Shown: positions 43,830 to 53,802, counted from the stretch's first letter. The stretch: 64,000 bases of DNA from Lachnospiraceae bacterium (GCA_017484135.1 JAFUTQ010000021.1:22737-86736); one strand, 5' to 3'. The notes: generated from the letters alone by a model not told the origin. A program made the numbers and translations.

Positions 43830-45515
43830 ATGTTAAGAACATTACATGTGAAAAATTTGGCATTGATCGACGAGGCAGAGGTTGACTTCGAGCAGGGACT
43901 GAATATTCTGACCGGAGAAACCGGAGCCGGAAAATCCATCATCATCGGTTCCATCAATCTGGCACTTGGAGAAAAAGTGCCAAAGGAAATGCTTCGGGAT
44001 AATGAGGAAAACGCTTTTGTGGAACTGATTTTTGAGGTGGATGATCCCAAAATCATAGATGCGCTGGCAGAATATGAAGTTTTTCCGGAAGACGGACAGA
44101 TCATTATGAGCCGTCGGATGACCGGGGGCAGAAGCGTTGCCAGGCTGAACGGAGAGAGCGTTCCGGCTTCCAAAATGAAGGAGATTTCCGCCCTGCTGAT
44201 TGACATTCACGGGCAGCACGAGCATCAGTCTCTGTTAAAAAAACACCGCCATCTGCAGATCCTTGATGAATATGCAAAGGAGACGCTGGACGAGCCTCTT
44301 TCCAAGCTGCAAGAGGTCTATCGGGAATACAGCCGCATCCGGGAGGAATTGAAGGAACTGTCTACCGATGATGAAAGCCGGATGCGGGAGCTGTCGCTTC
44401 TGGAATATGAGATTCACGAGATTGCGGAAGCACGGCTTCGGGAGGGAGAGGACGAGGAGCTGGAGCTTGCCTACAAAAAGCTTTCCAACGGCAGAAAGAT
44501 TCTGGAGGCATTGGGGCGGGCACAGGGCTGTCTCAGTGAGCAAAACGGAAGCGCCTCGGAGCTGACCGGAAGCGCATTAAGGGAGCTTTGCGGCGTGTCG
44601 GACTATGATGAGGAGCTGGCAGGTATGGCGGAGGAGCTGCAGCAGATTGACAGTCTGCTGGAGGATTTGAACCGCGAAATGGCAGCGTATATGGCATCAG
44701 AGGAATTTGATGAAGAACAGTTCCGGCTGACGGAGCAAAGGCTGGATACCGTCAATCATCTGAAGAGCAAGTACGGGCATACGATCGGGGAAATCCTGCA
44801 TGCGCTGGAGGAAAAGGAAGCGCAGGCCAAAAAGCTGCGAAATTTTGAAGAATATCAAAAAACACTGCAAAAGCAGCTGTCGGAAACAGAACAAACGCTT
44901 ACCAGATTGTGTGAACAGGTCAGCGCAATTCGGAAAAAATATGCCGGAGAGCTTACCCAGAGGGTCCGGGACCATCTTCTGGATCTGAATTTTCTGGAAG
45001 TACAGTTTGAAATGAAATTTGAAAAAAAAGAATCGTTTGGTGCAGACGGATGGGATGATGTGGAATTTGTGATTGCCATGAATCCGGGAGAGGAACCGAA
45101 ATCTCTGGGAAAGGTTGCCTCCGGTGGAGAGCTTTCCCGGATTATGCTGGCGCTGAAAACAGTTCTGGCGGAAAATGACGAAATTGATACGCTGATTTTT
45201 GATGAAATTGACACCGGAATCAGCGGCAGGACCGCGCAGGCGGTGTCGGAGAAGATGAATTTGATTGCAGCAGATCATCAGATTATCTGCATTACCCATC
45301 TTCCGCAGATTGCCGCCATGGCAGATGCACATTTTTGCATTGAAAAAGCGGCGCAGAACCAGACCACGATTTCCACGATACATAGACTGGAGGAGGATGA
45401 GATTGTGGACGAGCTTGCCAGAATGCTCGGCGGCGTGCGCATCACGGAAACAGTTTTGCAAAGTGCAAAGGAAATGAAAGAATTGGCACAAAATACTAAA
45501 AACAAACAGATTTAA
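43830..45515 (+). CDS. recN: DNA repair protein RecN
   Basis: This SMC-like ATPase acts early in double-strand break repair. It has 561 residues. Walker A GETGAGKSI is near residue 30, and the signature ASGGELSRIMLALK near 430 is followed by Walker B LIFDEIDTGISG. Two coiled-coil halves flank the middle. The C-terminal ITHLPQIAAMADAH block is typical. AGGAGGAGG precedes the ATG. Confidence 0.96.
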   Translation: MLRTLHVKNLALIDEAEVDFEQGLNILTGETGAGKSIIIGSINLALGEKVPKEMLRDNEENAFVELIFEVDDPKIIDALAEYEVFPEDGQIIMSRRMTGGRSVARLNGESVPASKMKEISALLIDIHGQHEHQSLLKKHRHLQILDEYAKETLDEPLSKLQEVYREYSRIREELKELSTDDESRMRELSLLEYEIHEIAEARLREGEDEELELAYKKLSNGRKILEALGRAQGCLSEQNGSASELTGSALRELCGVSDYDEELAGMAEELQQIDSLLEDLNREMAAYMASEEFDEEQFRLTEQRLDTVNHLKSKYGHTIGEILHALEEKEAQAKKLRNFEEYQKTLQKQLSETEQTLTRLCEQVSAIRKKYAGELTQRVRDHLLDLNFLEVQFEMKFEKKESFGADGWDDVEFVIAMNPGEEPKSLGKVASGGELSRIMLALKTVLAENDEIDTLIFDEIDTGISGRTAQAVSEKMNLIAADHQIICITHLPQIAAMADAHFCIEKAAQNQTTISTIHRLEEDEIVDELARMLGGVRITETVLQSAKEMKELAQNTKNKQI

Positions 45516-45531
45516 CTGAGGCAGAAAATCG

Positions 45532-45538
45532 CATACTA
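45532..45538 (+). promoter_or_regulatory. Possible SigmaG/SigmaF-type -10 element of spoIVB
   Basis: CATACTA in the 102-base gap matches the forespore sigma -10 consensus. A matching -35 (GATTT at 45509) is only partial. Forespore expression is known for Bacillus spoIVB, so the call fits but is weak. Confidence 0.4.
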
Positions 45539-45617
45539 TACTCGCGAACGAAATTAGTTGTCGATTGGAATCTTTCCAAATCACAGATAAAAGGATCTGA
45601 GAGAAGGAGTGTAAGGT

Positions 45618-46880
45618 ATGCGAGTGGAAATGCTGCGGCGAAGGATTGCAAAGCTGTTTCGGTTACAGGTGATTTTGTGGGTCTTGTTTGCTTATGAGCT
45701 TATGATGCATATGATACCGGATGAGCTTTCGATTGAAAACGGGGATTTAGACGCAGTCAGTCTGCAGGTTCCGGTTCGGTTGGAGTGCGAGGATACCGGG
45801 AGTCGTGTGATTGATACGGCGGCCGTTGTCTCGAATGACAGCACGGAAAATGATGCCCGGATTGTGCAAAATCAGGTGGATTTGACGGCAAAGCTGTTTG
45901 GGTTGATTCCGGTAAAAAACGTATCGGCGAATGTGGTAGATCAGCAGTCGCTTCAGGTGAGCGGGGAAAACATCGGGCTGTATGTGCAGACAAACGGCGT
46001 GATGGTAATCGGAACCGGAGAGTTTACGGATGCCGGGCACAATCGGTATTCTCCGGCACAGAATGTCCTAAAGGCCGGGGATTATATCTGCGCGGTGGAC
46101 GGAGTATCGGTCACGGACAAGGAGGCGCTGGTTGCGCGCATTGAGCAGTCAGACGGCAAAGCGGTTACTCTGTCCGTGAGAAGAAACGGGGAGCTTTTGG
46201 AGCTTTATATACAGCCTCGCCCGGATGAACAGGGAAAATATAAAATCGGGGTCTGGGTCAGGGATGATCTTGCAGGCATCGGAACACTGACCTTTATTGA
46301 CAGCAGCGGAAGATTCGGGGCGCTGGGACACTGTATTTCGGATATGGATACCGGCATACAGATGGAGATTGCGGAGGGGAGACTGTATTGCAGTACGATT
46401 GTGGATATCGTAAAGGGAAAAGACGGGGAACCCGGACAGCTTTCCGGGGTCATCAATTATGATGAAAAATATCAGCTGGGCGTGATTGACGACAATTCCG
46501 GACAGGGAGTGTATGGGCTGATGTATTCGGACAGCCCGCTGCTTGAGGAGTGCATGGTTTATCCCGTAGGCTATAAGCAGGATATTTTGCTCAGTGATGC
46601 AGAGATTCTGTGCAATCTGGAGGGAACAATAAAACCTTATCATATTGTCATACAGGAGATCCGTTATCAGGAGGATCGGGCAAACAAAAGCATCCTGTTT
46701 GAGGTGGATGATGAAAGGCTTTTGAATATGACAGGAGGAATCGTGCAGGGAATGAGCGGTTCTCCCATTATACAAAATGGGAAAATTATCGGCGCGGTTA
46801 CGCATGTATTTATACAGGATTCGAGCAAGGGATATGGGATATTTATAGAAAATATGTTGAAAGAAGAAAGAAAAGGTTGA
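45618..46880 (+). CDS. spoIVB: SpoIVB serine peptidase
   Basis: This forespore signalling protease triggers processing of pro-SigmaK. The 420-residue protein has an N-terminal membrane anchor (about residues 15-33), a PDZ domain (residues 135-200; LKAGDYICAVDGVSV), and an S55 peptidase domain. FGALGHCISDMDTG holds the catalytic histidine, and GIVQGMSGSPIIQNGKIIGAV holds the catalytic serine. The gene is directly upstream of spo0A, as in Bacillus and clostridia. Confidence 0.95.
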   Translation: MRVEMLRRRIAKLFRLQVILWVLFAYELMMHMIPDELSIENGDLDAVSLQVPVRLECEDTGSRVIDTAAVVSNDSTENDARIVQNQVDLTAKLFGLIPVKNVSANVVDQQSLQVSGENIGLYVQTNGVMVIGTGEFTDAGHNRYSPAQNVLKAGDYICAVDGVSVTDKEALVARIEQSDGKAVTLSVRRNGELLELYIQPRPDEQGKYKIGVWVRDDLAGIGTLTFIDSSGRFGALGHCISDMDTGIQMEIAEGRLYCSTIVDIVKGKDGEPGQLSGVINYDEKYQLGVIDDNSGQGVYGLMYSDSPLLEECMVYPVGYKQDILLSDAEILCNLEGTIKPYHIVIQEIRYQEDRANKSILFEVDDERLLNMTGGIVQGMSGSPIIQNGKIIGAVTHVFIQDSSKGYGIFIENMLKEERKG

Positions 46881-46887
46881 CGACAGC

Positions 46888-46897
46888 TTTCGACAAA
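46888..46897 (-). promoter_or_regulatory. Spo0A binding box (0A box) upstream of spo0A
   Basis: The minus strand reads TTTGTCGAAA, a perfect match to the TGTCGAA 0A box. It lies about 82 bases upstream of the spo0A ATG and just after spoIVB, so it fits autoregulation by phosphorylated Spo0A. Confidence 0.75.
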
Positions 46898-46978
46898 TCT
46901 CTTGAAGGTGCCTGTTTAAGATTACAAATGTTTCATTGAAATGAAACCGGACAGATACGCTTGAAGTAGGAGGGAACT

Positions 46979-47782
46979 ATGAAAAAATTAAACGTAGCAA
47001 TTGCAGATGATAATGAGGTTATGGTGGAACTATTAGATGAAATCATTGCAGGGGATGAGGAACTTCAGGTAGTCGGTGTGGCAAAAGACGGACAGGAGGC
47101 GTATGATCTGATCCATCAGAAACAGCCGGATGTCATGCTGCTGGACATTGTGATGCCAAAGATGGATGGATTAACGTTGCTGGAGAAAATTCGAAACGAC
47201 AAAACGATAAAAAAATATCCCAGATTTATTATTATCAGTGCGGTGGGACAAGACCGGATTACAGAGGATGCATTTAATCTGGGGATCGATTATTATATTA
47301 TGAAACCTTTTGAGAAGGATGTGGTCATCAGCCGCATCAAGAATACAGGAAAGTCCTCTGCGAAAGGGCAGCCCGGAGCCAATGCGAGGATTCAGGCATA
47401 TGAGAAGCTACAGACAGTGGAGGAACGGGATCTGGAAAGCAATGTGACGAATATCATACACGAAATCGGAGTGCCTGCACATATCAAGGGATACCAGTAT
47501 CTCAGGGAGGCAATCATGATGTCGGTGCATGACATTGAAATGCTCAATTCCATTACCAAAATTTTGTATCCCTCCATTGCAAAGAAATACCAGACTACGC
47601 CCAGCCGTGTGGAGCGTGCGATTCGTCATGCCATAGAGGTTGCGTGGAGTCGGGGAAAGATGGATACCATTGATGAATTGTTTGGCTACACGATCAATAA
47701 CGGCAAGGGCAAACCGACGAATTCGGAGTTTATCGCTTTGATTGCGGATCGGATTCGGCTTGAGTACAAGATTTATGCGTAA
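46979..47782 (+). CDS. spo0A: Sporulation master regulator Spo0A
   Basis: This response regulator starts sporulation when phosphorylated. It has 267 residues. The receiver domain has the phospho-site aspartate in [13 protein letters not shown] (near 57), the acidic ADDNE, and the switch residues IISAVGQ and KPF. The DNA-binding domain has [19 protein letters not shown] and the recognition helix in [23 protein letters not shown] precedes the ATG. A 0A box lies upstream. glgA follows. Confidence 0.98.
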   Translation: MKKLNVAIADDNEVMVELLDEIIAGDEELQVVGVAKDGQEAYDLIHQKQPDVMLLDIVMPKMDGLTLLEKIRNDKTIKKYPRFIIISAVGQDRITEDAFNLGIDYYIMKPFEKDVVISRIKNTGKSSAKGQPGANARIQAYEKLQTVEERDLESNVTNIIHEIGVPAHIKGYQYLREAIMMSVHDIEMLNSITKILYPSIAKKYQTTPSRVERAIRHAIEVAWSRGKMDTIDELFGYTINNGKGKPTNSEFIALIADRIRLEYKIYA

Positions 47783-47868
47783 AAAAATTTGCACCCTCTT
47801 TTCCAAACGACAGAAATAAGGTATAATAAAAAGATAAAAGTTTCTGTTGTTTGGGGGTGCATTTTTCA

Positions 47869-49308
47869 TTGAAAAAAATTTTATTTGTAACTTCGGAAGC
47901 GGTTCCGTTTATCAAAACCGGGGGGCTTGCCGATGTGACAGGGGCCTTGCCGAAATATATCGATTCTGAGAAATACGATGTACGCGTCATTCTGCCCAAA
48001 TACGCCTGTATGCAGGAGCGGGAGAAGAAAAAACTGCATCATGAATCGCACTTTTATGTGGATCTGGGATGGCGGAAACAGTATGTGGGAATCCTTACCG
48101 CGAAAGTGGAGCATGTAACATACTACTTTATAGACAATGAATTTTATTTTGCCGGAGACAGACCCTACAATCACATTTATGAGGATGTGGAAAAATTTGC
48201 TTTTTTTTCCAAGGCTGTGCTGGAAGCGCTGCCGCGGTTGGGCTTCATGCCCGATATTCTGCACTGTCATGACTGGCAGACTGCTCTGGTGCCGGTTTAT
48301 CTGGAGCAGCTGTACAAAGGAAATGCAATTTATCAGAATATCAAGACGGTGTTTACCATTCACAACCTTCAGTTTCAGGGGCGGTTTCATTTGAAGGCGG
48401 TCAGAGATATTACAGGGCTGCCGGATACGATGTTCACACCGGAAAATCTGGAAGCCTACGGCGAAGCAAATTATCTCAAGGGTGGGATTGTCTATGCGGA
48501 TGCAGTCACGACAGTAAGTCCTTCCTATGCGCAGGAGATTACGACACCGGAGGGGGGCGAGGGACTGGATGGACTGCTCCGAAAGAATGCCTATAAGCTT
48601 ACCGGGATACTCAATGGCATTGACTACAGCATCTATGATCCTGTGATGGATCCCTATATTGCAAATGCCTATGACGAAGGAGGCATTCCGCAGGAGAAGG
48701 AAAAGAACAAGCGCGCGCTGCTTGCAGAAATGGAGATGCCCTTCGAGCGGGAGAGGATGCTGATTGGAATTGTATCCCGCATGACCGAGCAAAAGGGATA
48801 CGCATTGGTGGATTATATGCTGGATGAGCTTTTGGCGGACGGACGGATTCAACTGGTGGTGCTGGGAACCGGAGAGGAACGCTATGAAAATATGCTGCGC
48901 CATTTCGAGTGGAAATATCCCCATGCACTCAAAGCGAACATTATGTATTCGGAAAAGCTGGCGCATCAGATTTATGCCGGAGCGGATGCATTGCTGATGC
49001 CCTCCCAGTTTGAACCCTGCGGATTGAGTCAGCTGATCAGCCTGCGTTATGGTACCGTGCCGATTGTGCGGGAAACCGGCGGGCTGAAGGACACGGTCAT
49101 TCCCTATAATGAATATGAGCACACAGGTACGGGCTTTTCCTTTGAAGCGTATAATGCGCATGACATGCGAAACGTCATCTATTACGCACATCGGATTTTT
49201 TCGGAGCAGAAGGAGAACTGGTACGGGATCATGAAAGCGGGAATGCACCAGCAGTTCTCCTGGGAGCATTCGGCAAAGCGCTATGAGCAGCTCTATGACA
49301 GGCTGTAG
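47869..49308 (+). CDS. glgA: Glycogen synthase
   Basis: This enzyme polymerises ADP-glucose into glycogen or granulose. It has 479 residues when started at TTG 47869, giving the classical MKKILFVTSEAVPF with KTGGLADV. GGGGG at 47853-47857 is the binding site. Other markers are HCHDWQTALVPVYL, the TIHNLQFQG block, NGIDYSIYDP, and EPCGLSQLISLRYG near the C-terminus. A TATAAT at 47822-47827 may serve as its -10. Its 3' end overlaps a convergent gene by 16 bases. Other glg genes are not in the window. Confidence 0.94.
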   Translation: MKKILFVTSEAVPFIKTGGLADVTGALPKYIDSEKYDVRVILPKYACMQEREKKKLHHESHFYVDLGWRKQYVGILTAKVEHVTYYFIDNEFYFAGDRPYNHIYEDVEKFAFFSKAVLEALPRLGFMPDILHCHDWQTALVPVYLEQLYKGNAIYQNIKTVFTIHNLQFQGRFHLKAVRDITGLPDTMFTPENLEAYGEANYLKGGIVYADAVTTVSPSYAQEITTPEGGEGLDGLLRKNAYKLTGILNGIDYSIYDPVMDPYIANAYDEGGIPQEKEKNKRALLAEMEMPFERERMLIGIVSRMTEQKGYALVDYMLDELLADGRIQLVVLGTGEERYENMLRHFEWKYPHALKANIMYSEKLAHQIYAGADALLMPSQFEPCGLSQLISLRYGTVPIVRETGGLKDTVIPYNEYEHTGTGFSFEAYNAHDMRNVIYYAHRIFSEQKENWYGIMKAGMHQQFSWEHSAKRYEQLYDRL

Positions 49309-50225
49309 GTGCTGCTTTGCGGCACCTGCCAAAGGCTGTCCCTGCTGTGGGAATAGAAGTAAACCTGATCGGACAGGATATCTTCCGGGGCAAGCTGGGT
49401 GTGATTTACCTCATATACCATCTCACATAGTCTTGCGGGGTTTATGCCCTTTGCAGCGGGAAGCAGGAGCACTTCATGGATACTGCTGGGGAGGATATAG
49501 AGATCCTGCCGGAGCTTTTGGGCAAGCTGTTTCAGCGCGTCCGGATATAACAGGGCACACGCTCCGAACAGCATTTTTTCATTGGTCAGCACATACAGCT
49601 GCGGCACATTCTCAGACGGGATATCGGACAGAAGGGAAGAAAGCTCTTCATCGTCCACCATGTCCATGAGCATTCCGGTCAGCGGCTGGCACAACGGAGC
49701 AAGCGCGGCAGGTGTGTTGTGCCTTGCAAGCTCGTAGAGCTGTTCCGGCGTGACATCCCATAGCTTTAGGTGACTGTTGTGGATGAGAATTGTTCCGTCT
49801 GCAAAGTCTGAGGTGCTGATCCTGGTGTAAAAAACAATGGCGAGATCCAGATAGCGAAAGTGAGGAATTTCCTGTAGGAGCTCCTCATTTTTTTTATGGT
49901 TGATCAGGCGAAAGAAAATGTTGCCGCGGATGCGTGAGAAATTTGTGAAAAAAGAGATATCTATGGAATTTTCAGGCTTATACTGCTGATAGATGGTCAG
50001 AATGCGCTGAATGATTTGATCCGGGGCAGTGCCGCTGCAGTAGAGCGAATACAGATCGTTCAGATAAATAGCGGGAGAGAGATTGCAATCCTGCTCGGAA
50101 ATGGTCAGGCTGTCCAGTGATACCTGATTATTTTTGTGGATTGTCTGTATGGACACGGATGTGTCCTTTGGAAAAATACTGCGAATTTGTTCAAAAATGT
50201 ATTTTTTGAATACATCATATGTCAT
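49293..50225 (-). CDS. DUF5688 family protein
   Basis: This 310-residue protein belongs to a family of unknown function that is abundant in Lachnospiraceae genomes and that I associate with DUF5688. Features include SLTISEQDCNLSPAIYLNDLY, FFRLINHKKNEELLQEIPH and LDLAIVFYTRIS in the first half. It ends in a region with YVLTNEKMLFGACALLYP, AQKLRQDLYILPSSIHEVLL and NPARLCEMVYEVN. It has no membrane segment or signal. The ATG at 50225 has AGGAGG at 7 bases. It converges on glgA, overlapping by 16 bases. Confidence 0.8.
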   Translation of the reverse strand: MTYDVFKKYIFEQIRSIFPKDTSVSIQTIHKNNQVSLDSLTISEQDCNLSPAIYLNDLYSLYCSGTAPDQIIQRILTIYQQYKPENSIDISFFTNFSRIRGNIFFRLINHKKNEELLQEIPHFRYLDLAIVFYTRISTSDFADGTILIHNSHLKLWDVTPEQLYELARHNTPAALAPLCQPLTGMLMDMVDDEELSSLLSDIPSENVPQLYVLTNEKMLFGACALLYPDALKQLAQKLRQDLYILPSSIHEVLLLPAAKGINPARLCEMVYEVNHTQLAPEDILSDQVYFYSHSRDSLWQVPQSSTYSLS

Positions 50226-50364
50226 AGAAAAACCTCCTGTATCAAATCGTGAATTGCAGATGAAGCTTACACAGGAAAAGTTCTGAATCGTGATCATTCA
50301 GTCATAAAATAAGTCGGAAAAATCGCACGACAGGTGCGGTATGGAATAATATCAAAAAAAGAAA

Positions 50365-50437
50365 AGCCGATAATCGGATTCGAACCGATGACCCCTTCAT
50401 TACGAGTGAAGTGCACTACCTACTGTGCTATATCGGC
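50365..50437 (-). tRNA. tRNA-Thr (anticodon CGT)
   Basis: On the minus strand a full cloverleaf is seen: acceptor GCCGATA/TATCGGC, anticodon stem CTTCA/TGAAG with loop CTCGTAA, anticodon CGT. CCA is not encoded. A T-run follows downstream. Confidence 0.93.
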
Positions 50438-50505
50438 TTATGCAATTGGCACAAGCAATATTATATCCGTAAATATCTTTTTTTGCAATTGTTTTTTGAA
50501 AAAAG

Positions 50506-50534
50506 TTGTTCTTTTTTTTTCTTCCTGCTATAAT
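50506..50534 (+). promoter_or_regulatory. Promoter upstream of the membrane protein-DHH gene pair
   Basis: TTGTTC (50506-50511), 17 bases of mostly T, TATAAT (50529-50534). Confidence 0.75.
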
Positions 50535-50586
50535 AAGTAGGTATGAATTGGGAAATACACAGCGAGCAGGCAGAAGGAGAGATACG

Positions 50587-51066
50587 ATGGAGATTAAAGA
50601 ATTTAAGACCGTAGGTTCCGAGGAAAACAAGAAGTCCGGGAAAAAAAGGCAGCCGAAGGCAACAAGACCGCCGAAGGCAAAAAGAAAGCCGGAGCAAAAG
50701 ACAAAGACCGGGATCGGGCTGCAGGCGAAGCTGAAGCGTTTGTCGGAGCGTTTGGACAAGGCATATTTGTTTTTGGGCGGTTATATCTTGTGTGCCGTGG
50801 TAACCGTGGTGCTGGGAATTGCGGTTTTCCATATACCGGTGCTGACGGCGGTTCTGGTTCTTTTTATCGAAGCGGGAATGGCAACGTGTCTGCACAATCT
50901 TCCGGTCTGGCTGCACGGCATTGTGCTGGTGGCAGAGCTCATTCTGGGAATTGCGGTTTCGCAGACGATTTTTCTGGTGCTGCTTATGCTGTGTTATGTT
51001 TTTGCCATTCTTTCCCTGAAATATCTGAGTGAGGAAGATGCGTTAAAAAAAGGAGAGACAATATGA
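50587..51066 (+). CDS. Small membrane protein with basic N-terminus
   Basis: This 159-residue protein has a cytoplasmic head rich in K, R and P (residues 1-60) and about four hydrophobic helices from residue 68 on. I do not recognise a family. The ATG at 50587 has AAGGAGA upstream. Its stop overlaps the DHH gene by 4 bases, so the two are coupled. Confidence 0.7.
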   Translation: MEIKEFKTVGSEENKKSGKKRQPKATRPPKAKRKPEQKTKTGIGLQAKLKRLSERLDKAYLFLGGYILCAVVTVVLGIAVFHIPVLTAVLVLFIEAGMATCLHNLPVWLHGIVLVAELILGIAVSQTIFLVLLMLCYVFAILSLKYLSEEDALKKGETI

Positions 51067-52037
51067 ATCCGTTACAGCTTGTAGATTTGTTGCGTGGACA
51101 TAAGACCTATATTCAGACACATAACTTTCCGGATCCGGATGCGATTGCCAGCGCATTCGGACTGCAGTATTTTCTGAAGCAGCATGGGATCGAAACAGAT
51201 ATTTGTTATGATGGCCGGATTGAGAAGCTGAGTACCAAAAAGATGTTTAGCGTTTTCGGAATTGATATCTTATCCAAGGATGATATATCAGACATGAAGG
51301 AAACGGATTATATCATAACCGTGGATTCGCAGAAATATAATGCCAACCTGACTGATTTTATCGGGGATGAGGTGGCATGTATTGATCACCACCCCACCGT
51401 GTATGCCTGTGAGTATGCCTATAAGGATGTGCGGCTGGTAGGAGCCTGTGCCACCCTGATTGCAGAGTATTTCTATCAGACCGACACGCCGATGTCCGTT
51501 GAGGTGGCCAGCTGCATTGCTTACGGAATCAAGATGGATACGTCCGATTTCATCCGGGGAGCAACGGCACTGGATGCAGATATGTTTGCCTATGTGTATA
51601 AGCAGGCGGATCGCCAGCTTCTGAATACGATGTATACCAATGTCATGGAGTTTTCCGATCTGAAGGCCTATGGCGCTGCAATTGACAATATACATGTATA
51701 TGGTGAGGTCGGCTTTGCGGTCATACCGTTTGACTGTCCCGATGCACTGGTAGCAATTATATCGGACTTTATTCTGTCGCTGGATGTAGTTGATTTTTCT
51801 GTCATCTATGCCATTCGTACGGATGGCATCCGTTTCTCGGTGCGAAGTGCCAAAAAGGGTGTGGATGCCGGACTGGTGGTCAAAAATGCCCTGAAGGGGT
51901 ACGGAAGCGGAGGCGGTCATCCGTTTATGGCGGGCGGTTTTATTCCCAAGGAGAATATCCCCAGTCTGACAGAAAAAAGAGATTATGTCATAGAACAGCT
52001 GTTTTTAAGAGAACTTCGTGAGGCGATGGATGAATAA
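51063..52037 (+). CDS. DHH/DHHA1 phosphoesterase, NrnA-like
   Basis: This 324-residue protein is a DHH-family phosphoesterase. THNFPDPDAIAS near residue 20 gives two metal-binding aspartates, and CIDHHP near 111 is the DHH motif. The DHHA1 domain has YGSGGGHPFMAGGF near 285-298. The size and motifs resemble NrnA, which degrades short RNA and dephosphorylates pAp. Cyclic dinucleotide phosphodiesterase activity is another family possibility, so no gene symbol is given. Confidence 0.88.
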   Translation: MNPLQLVDLLRGHKTYIQTHNFPDPDAIASAFGLQYFLKQHGIETDICYDGRIEKLSTKKMFSVFGIDILSKDDISDMKETDYIITVDSQKYNANLTDFIGDEVACIDHHPTVYACEYAYKDVRLVGACATLIAEYFYQTDTPMSVEVASCIAYGIKMDTSDFIRGATALDADMFAYVYKQADRQLLNTMYTNVMEFSDLKAYGAAIDNIHVYGEVGFAVIPFDCPDALVAIISDFILSLDVVDFSVIYAIRTDGIRFSVRSAKKGVDAGLVVKNALKGYGSGGGHPFMAGGFIPKENIPSLTEKRDYVIEQLFLRELREAMDE

Positions 52038-52203
52038 AACTACGGGAATGTCTGGTAATTGGCAGAGAACTGTTTACAGTGGGGAGGAGAATTGATAGGA
52101 TAGAAAGCGTAAGATGGTTAAGACGATTTGAGAGCAGACGGCACGAATGGGATGATACGCAGGGTGAATGTACAGAAGGAAGAGGAAAGAGAGAGAAACG
52201 GAC

Positions 52204-53595
52204 ATGAAACGACAACTGAAAAGTTTTTTTGTGGTACTGGTAACGCTCGGTTTGATATGCGGCAGCCTGCAATCGCTTCCGGTGTATGCCGGGGAGCCCG
52301 GAACGCAGTCCCAGGATGAGGCAGAGCAGGCGGCGGAGCAGCAGGAGCTGCCTGTCGAACAGCCGGCAGAGCAGCAGGATGATACTCCGAGGCTGGCAAG
52401 GGATATCGTTGTGGTATTGGATCCCGGTCACGGCGGAAGTGACACGGGAGCCACCAGGGGCAGCTATGTGGAACGGGATCTGGCTTTGAGCATTGCATAT
52501 TACTGCAAGGAAGAACTGGAAAAATATCCGGGTGTGACGGTGTATATGACCAGATGGGACAATACCAGTCCCTGTATGGGGCGTGATGACCGGGTAGAAT
52601 ATGCGTGGAATAAGGGGGCGGATCTGCTGGTAAGTCTGCATCTGAACGCGACTGGTTCTGCCAGCACTACGGTCAGCGGTTCCGAAGTGTATTATCCGAA
52701 TTATAATTACAATTCGATGATGGGAAGTCTGGGTTATCGGGCGTCCTCCAGCATTTTGACACAGTTGGGTGGTCTGGGATTGTCCAATAACGGATGCAAA
52801 ATACGAAATTCCGCGGATGGGAGTGTTTATTTCAACGGAACGATTTCGGATTATCTCGGCATCAACTACTGGAGCAAGCTAAAAGGGATTCCCGGAGTGC
52901 TGGTGGAGCATGCATATATTAATAATGCGGATGACCGTGCAAAATATCTCAGCACGCAGGAACAGTTGAAAGCATTGGGCGTGGCAGATGCAACGGGAAT
53001 CATGAATTATTTTTATGACAATTCCGATGCATATATCGTACATACCGGAAGCTGGGAGCACAACAGTGCCGGCTGGTGGTATCAGAGACAGGATATGACG
53101 TATCCGTGGGGGCAATGGGAATCTATTGACGGATATTGGTTTTATTTTGACGGCAGGGGCTATCTGTGCACCGGCTGGAAGCAGTTGAACGATAAGTGGT
53201 ACTATCTGGGCAACCATGGCGCAATGATCGAAGGTTGGCACAGGGTAGGCGCAAACTGGTATTATCTGACCTGGGGAGACGGTGCAATGGCAACCGGATG
53301 GGTAAATTCAGATGGCAAGTGGTATTATCTGACGCCGGGAAACGGAAACATGAAAACCGGATGGCTCAAGGAAGGAAATCTCTGGTATTATCTTCTGCCG
53401 GGGAATGGCGATATGGCAGTGGGATGGCACAGAATCGGCAGCAAATGGTATCATTTTGATACAAGCGGTGTCATGAATACCGGATGGTACGAAGCAGACG
53501 GGAAATGGTATTACAGCTATGCAAGCGGTGCGATGGCAGCGAATACATGGGTGGACGGATACCGATTGGGCGCGGATGGTGCATGGCTTCCTTAG
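52204..53595 (+). CDS. N-acetylmuramoyl-L-alanine amidase with cell-wall-binding repeats
   Basis: This secreted autolysin cuts the bond between muramic acid and stem peptide. It has 463 residues. The signal peptide covers about residues 1-29 (ending LPVYAG). The Amidase_3 domain (about 60-255) has zinc ligands in LDPGHGGSD, VERDLAL and SLHLNATG, and the catalytic glutamate in VLVEHAYINN. Cell-wall-binding repeats fill residues 290-463 and end in YYSYASGAMA, as in the two surface proteins at 17808 and 22952. The ATG at 52204 is picked by the signal peptide. Confidence 0.93.
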   Translation: MKRQLKSFFVVLVTLGLICGSLQSLPVYAGEPGTQSQDEAEQAAEQQELPVEQPAEQQDDTPRLARDIVVVLDPGHGGSDTGATRGSYVERDLALSIAYYCKEELEKYPGVTVYMTRWDNTSPCMGRDDRVEYAWNKGADLLVSLHLNATGSASTTVSGSEVYYPNYNYNSMMGSLGYRASSSILTQLGGLGLSNNGCKIRNSADGSVYFNGTISDYLGINYWSKLKGIPGVLVEHAYINNADDRAKYLSTQEQLKALGVADATGIMNYFYDNSDAYIVHTGSWEHNSAGWWYQRQDMTYPWGQWESIDGYWFYFDGRGYLCTGWKQLNDKWYYLGNHGAMIEGWHRVGANWYYLTWGDGAMATGWVNSDGKWYYLTPGNGNMKTGWLKEGNLWYYLLPGNGDMAVGWHRIGSKWYHFDTSGVMNTGWYEADGKWYYSYASGAMAANTWVDGYRLGADGAWLP

Positions 53596-53623
53596 AATTT
53601 GACGAGATCGAACCGTAAACCGC

Positions 53624-53652
53624 TTGACAATTACTCCGAATACTAGTAAAAT
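53624..53652 (+). promoter_or_regulatory. Promoter of tRNA-Gly
   Basis: TTGACA (53624-53629), 17 bases, TAAAAT (53647-53652), 16 bases before the tRNA. Confidence 0.88.
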
Positions 53653-53667
53653 AGTGCAAGTAAGAGC

Positions 53668-53738
53668 GCAGGATTAGTACATCGGTAGTACACCGGCTTC
53701 CCAAGCCGGTGAGGCGGGTTCGATTCCCGTATCCTGCT
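53668..53738 (+). tRNA. tRNA-Gly (anticodon CCC)
   Basis: Acceptor GCAGGAT/ATCCTGC, anticodon stem CCGGC/GCCGG with loop TTCCCAA and anticodon CCC. T arm GCGGG-TTCGATT-CCCGT (one G-T pair). CCA is not encoded. Confidence 0.94.
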
Positions 53739-53748
53739 TCTGATGATT

Positions 53749-53778
53749 TGGCAGGTGACGCGAAAGCGCCGCCTGCCA
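53749..53778 (+). repeat. Repeat fragment with hairpin after tRNA-Gly
   Basis: TGGCAGGTGACGCG matches the right part of the modules at 2706 and 43194. It folds with GCGCCGCCTGCCA into a short stem. Confidence 0.6.
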
Positions 53779-53802
53779 TTTCTTTGCGTTTTGGATATGT
53801 AT

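Noticed and set aside
47881-49332. 483-codon minus-strand frame opposite glgA
   Set aside because: The plus strand encodes an unmistakable glycogen synthase with all motifs; the minus frame has none.
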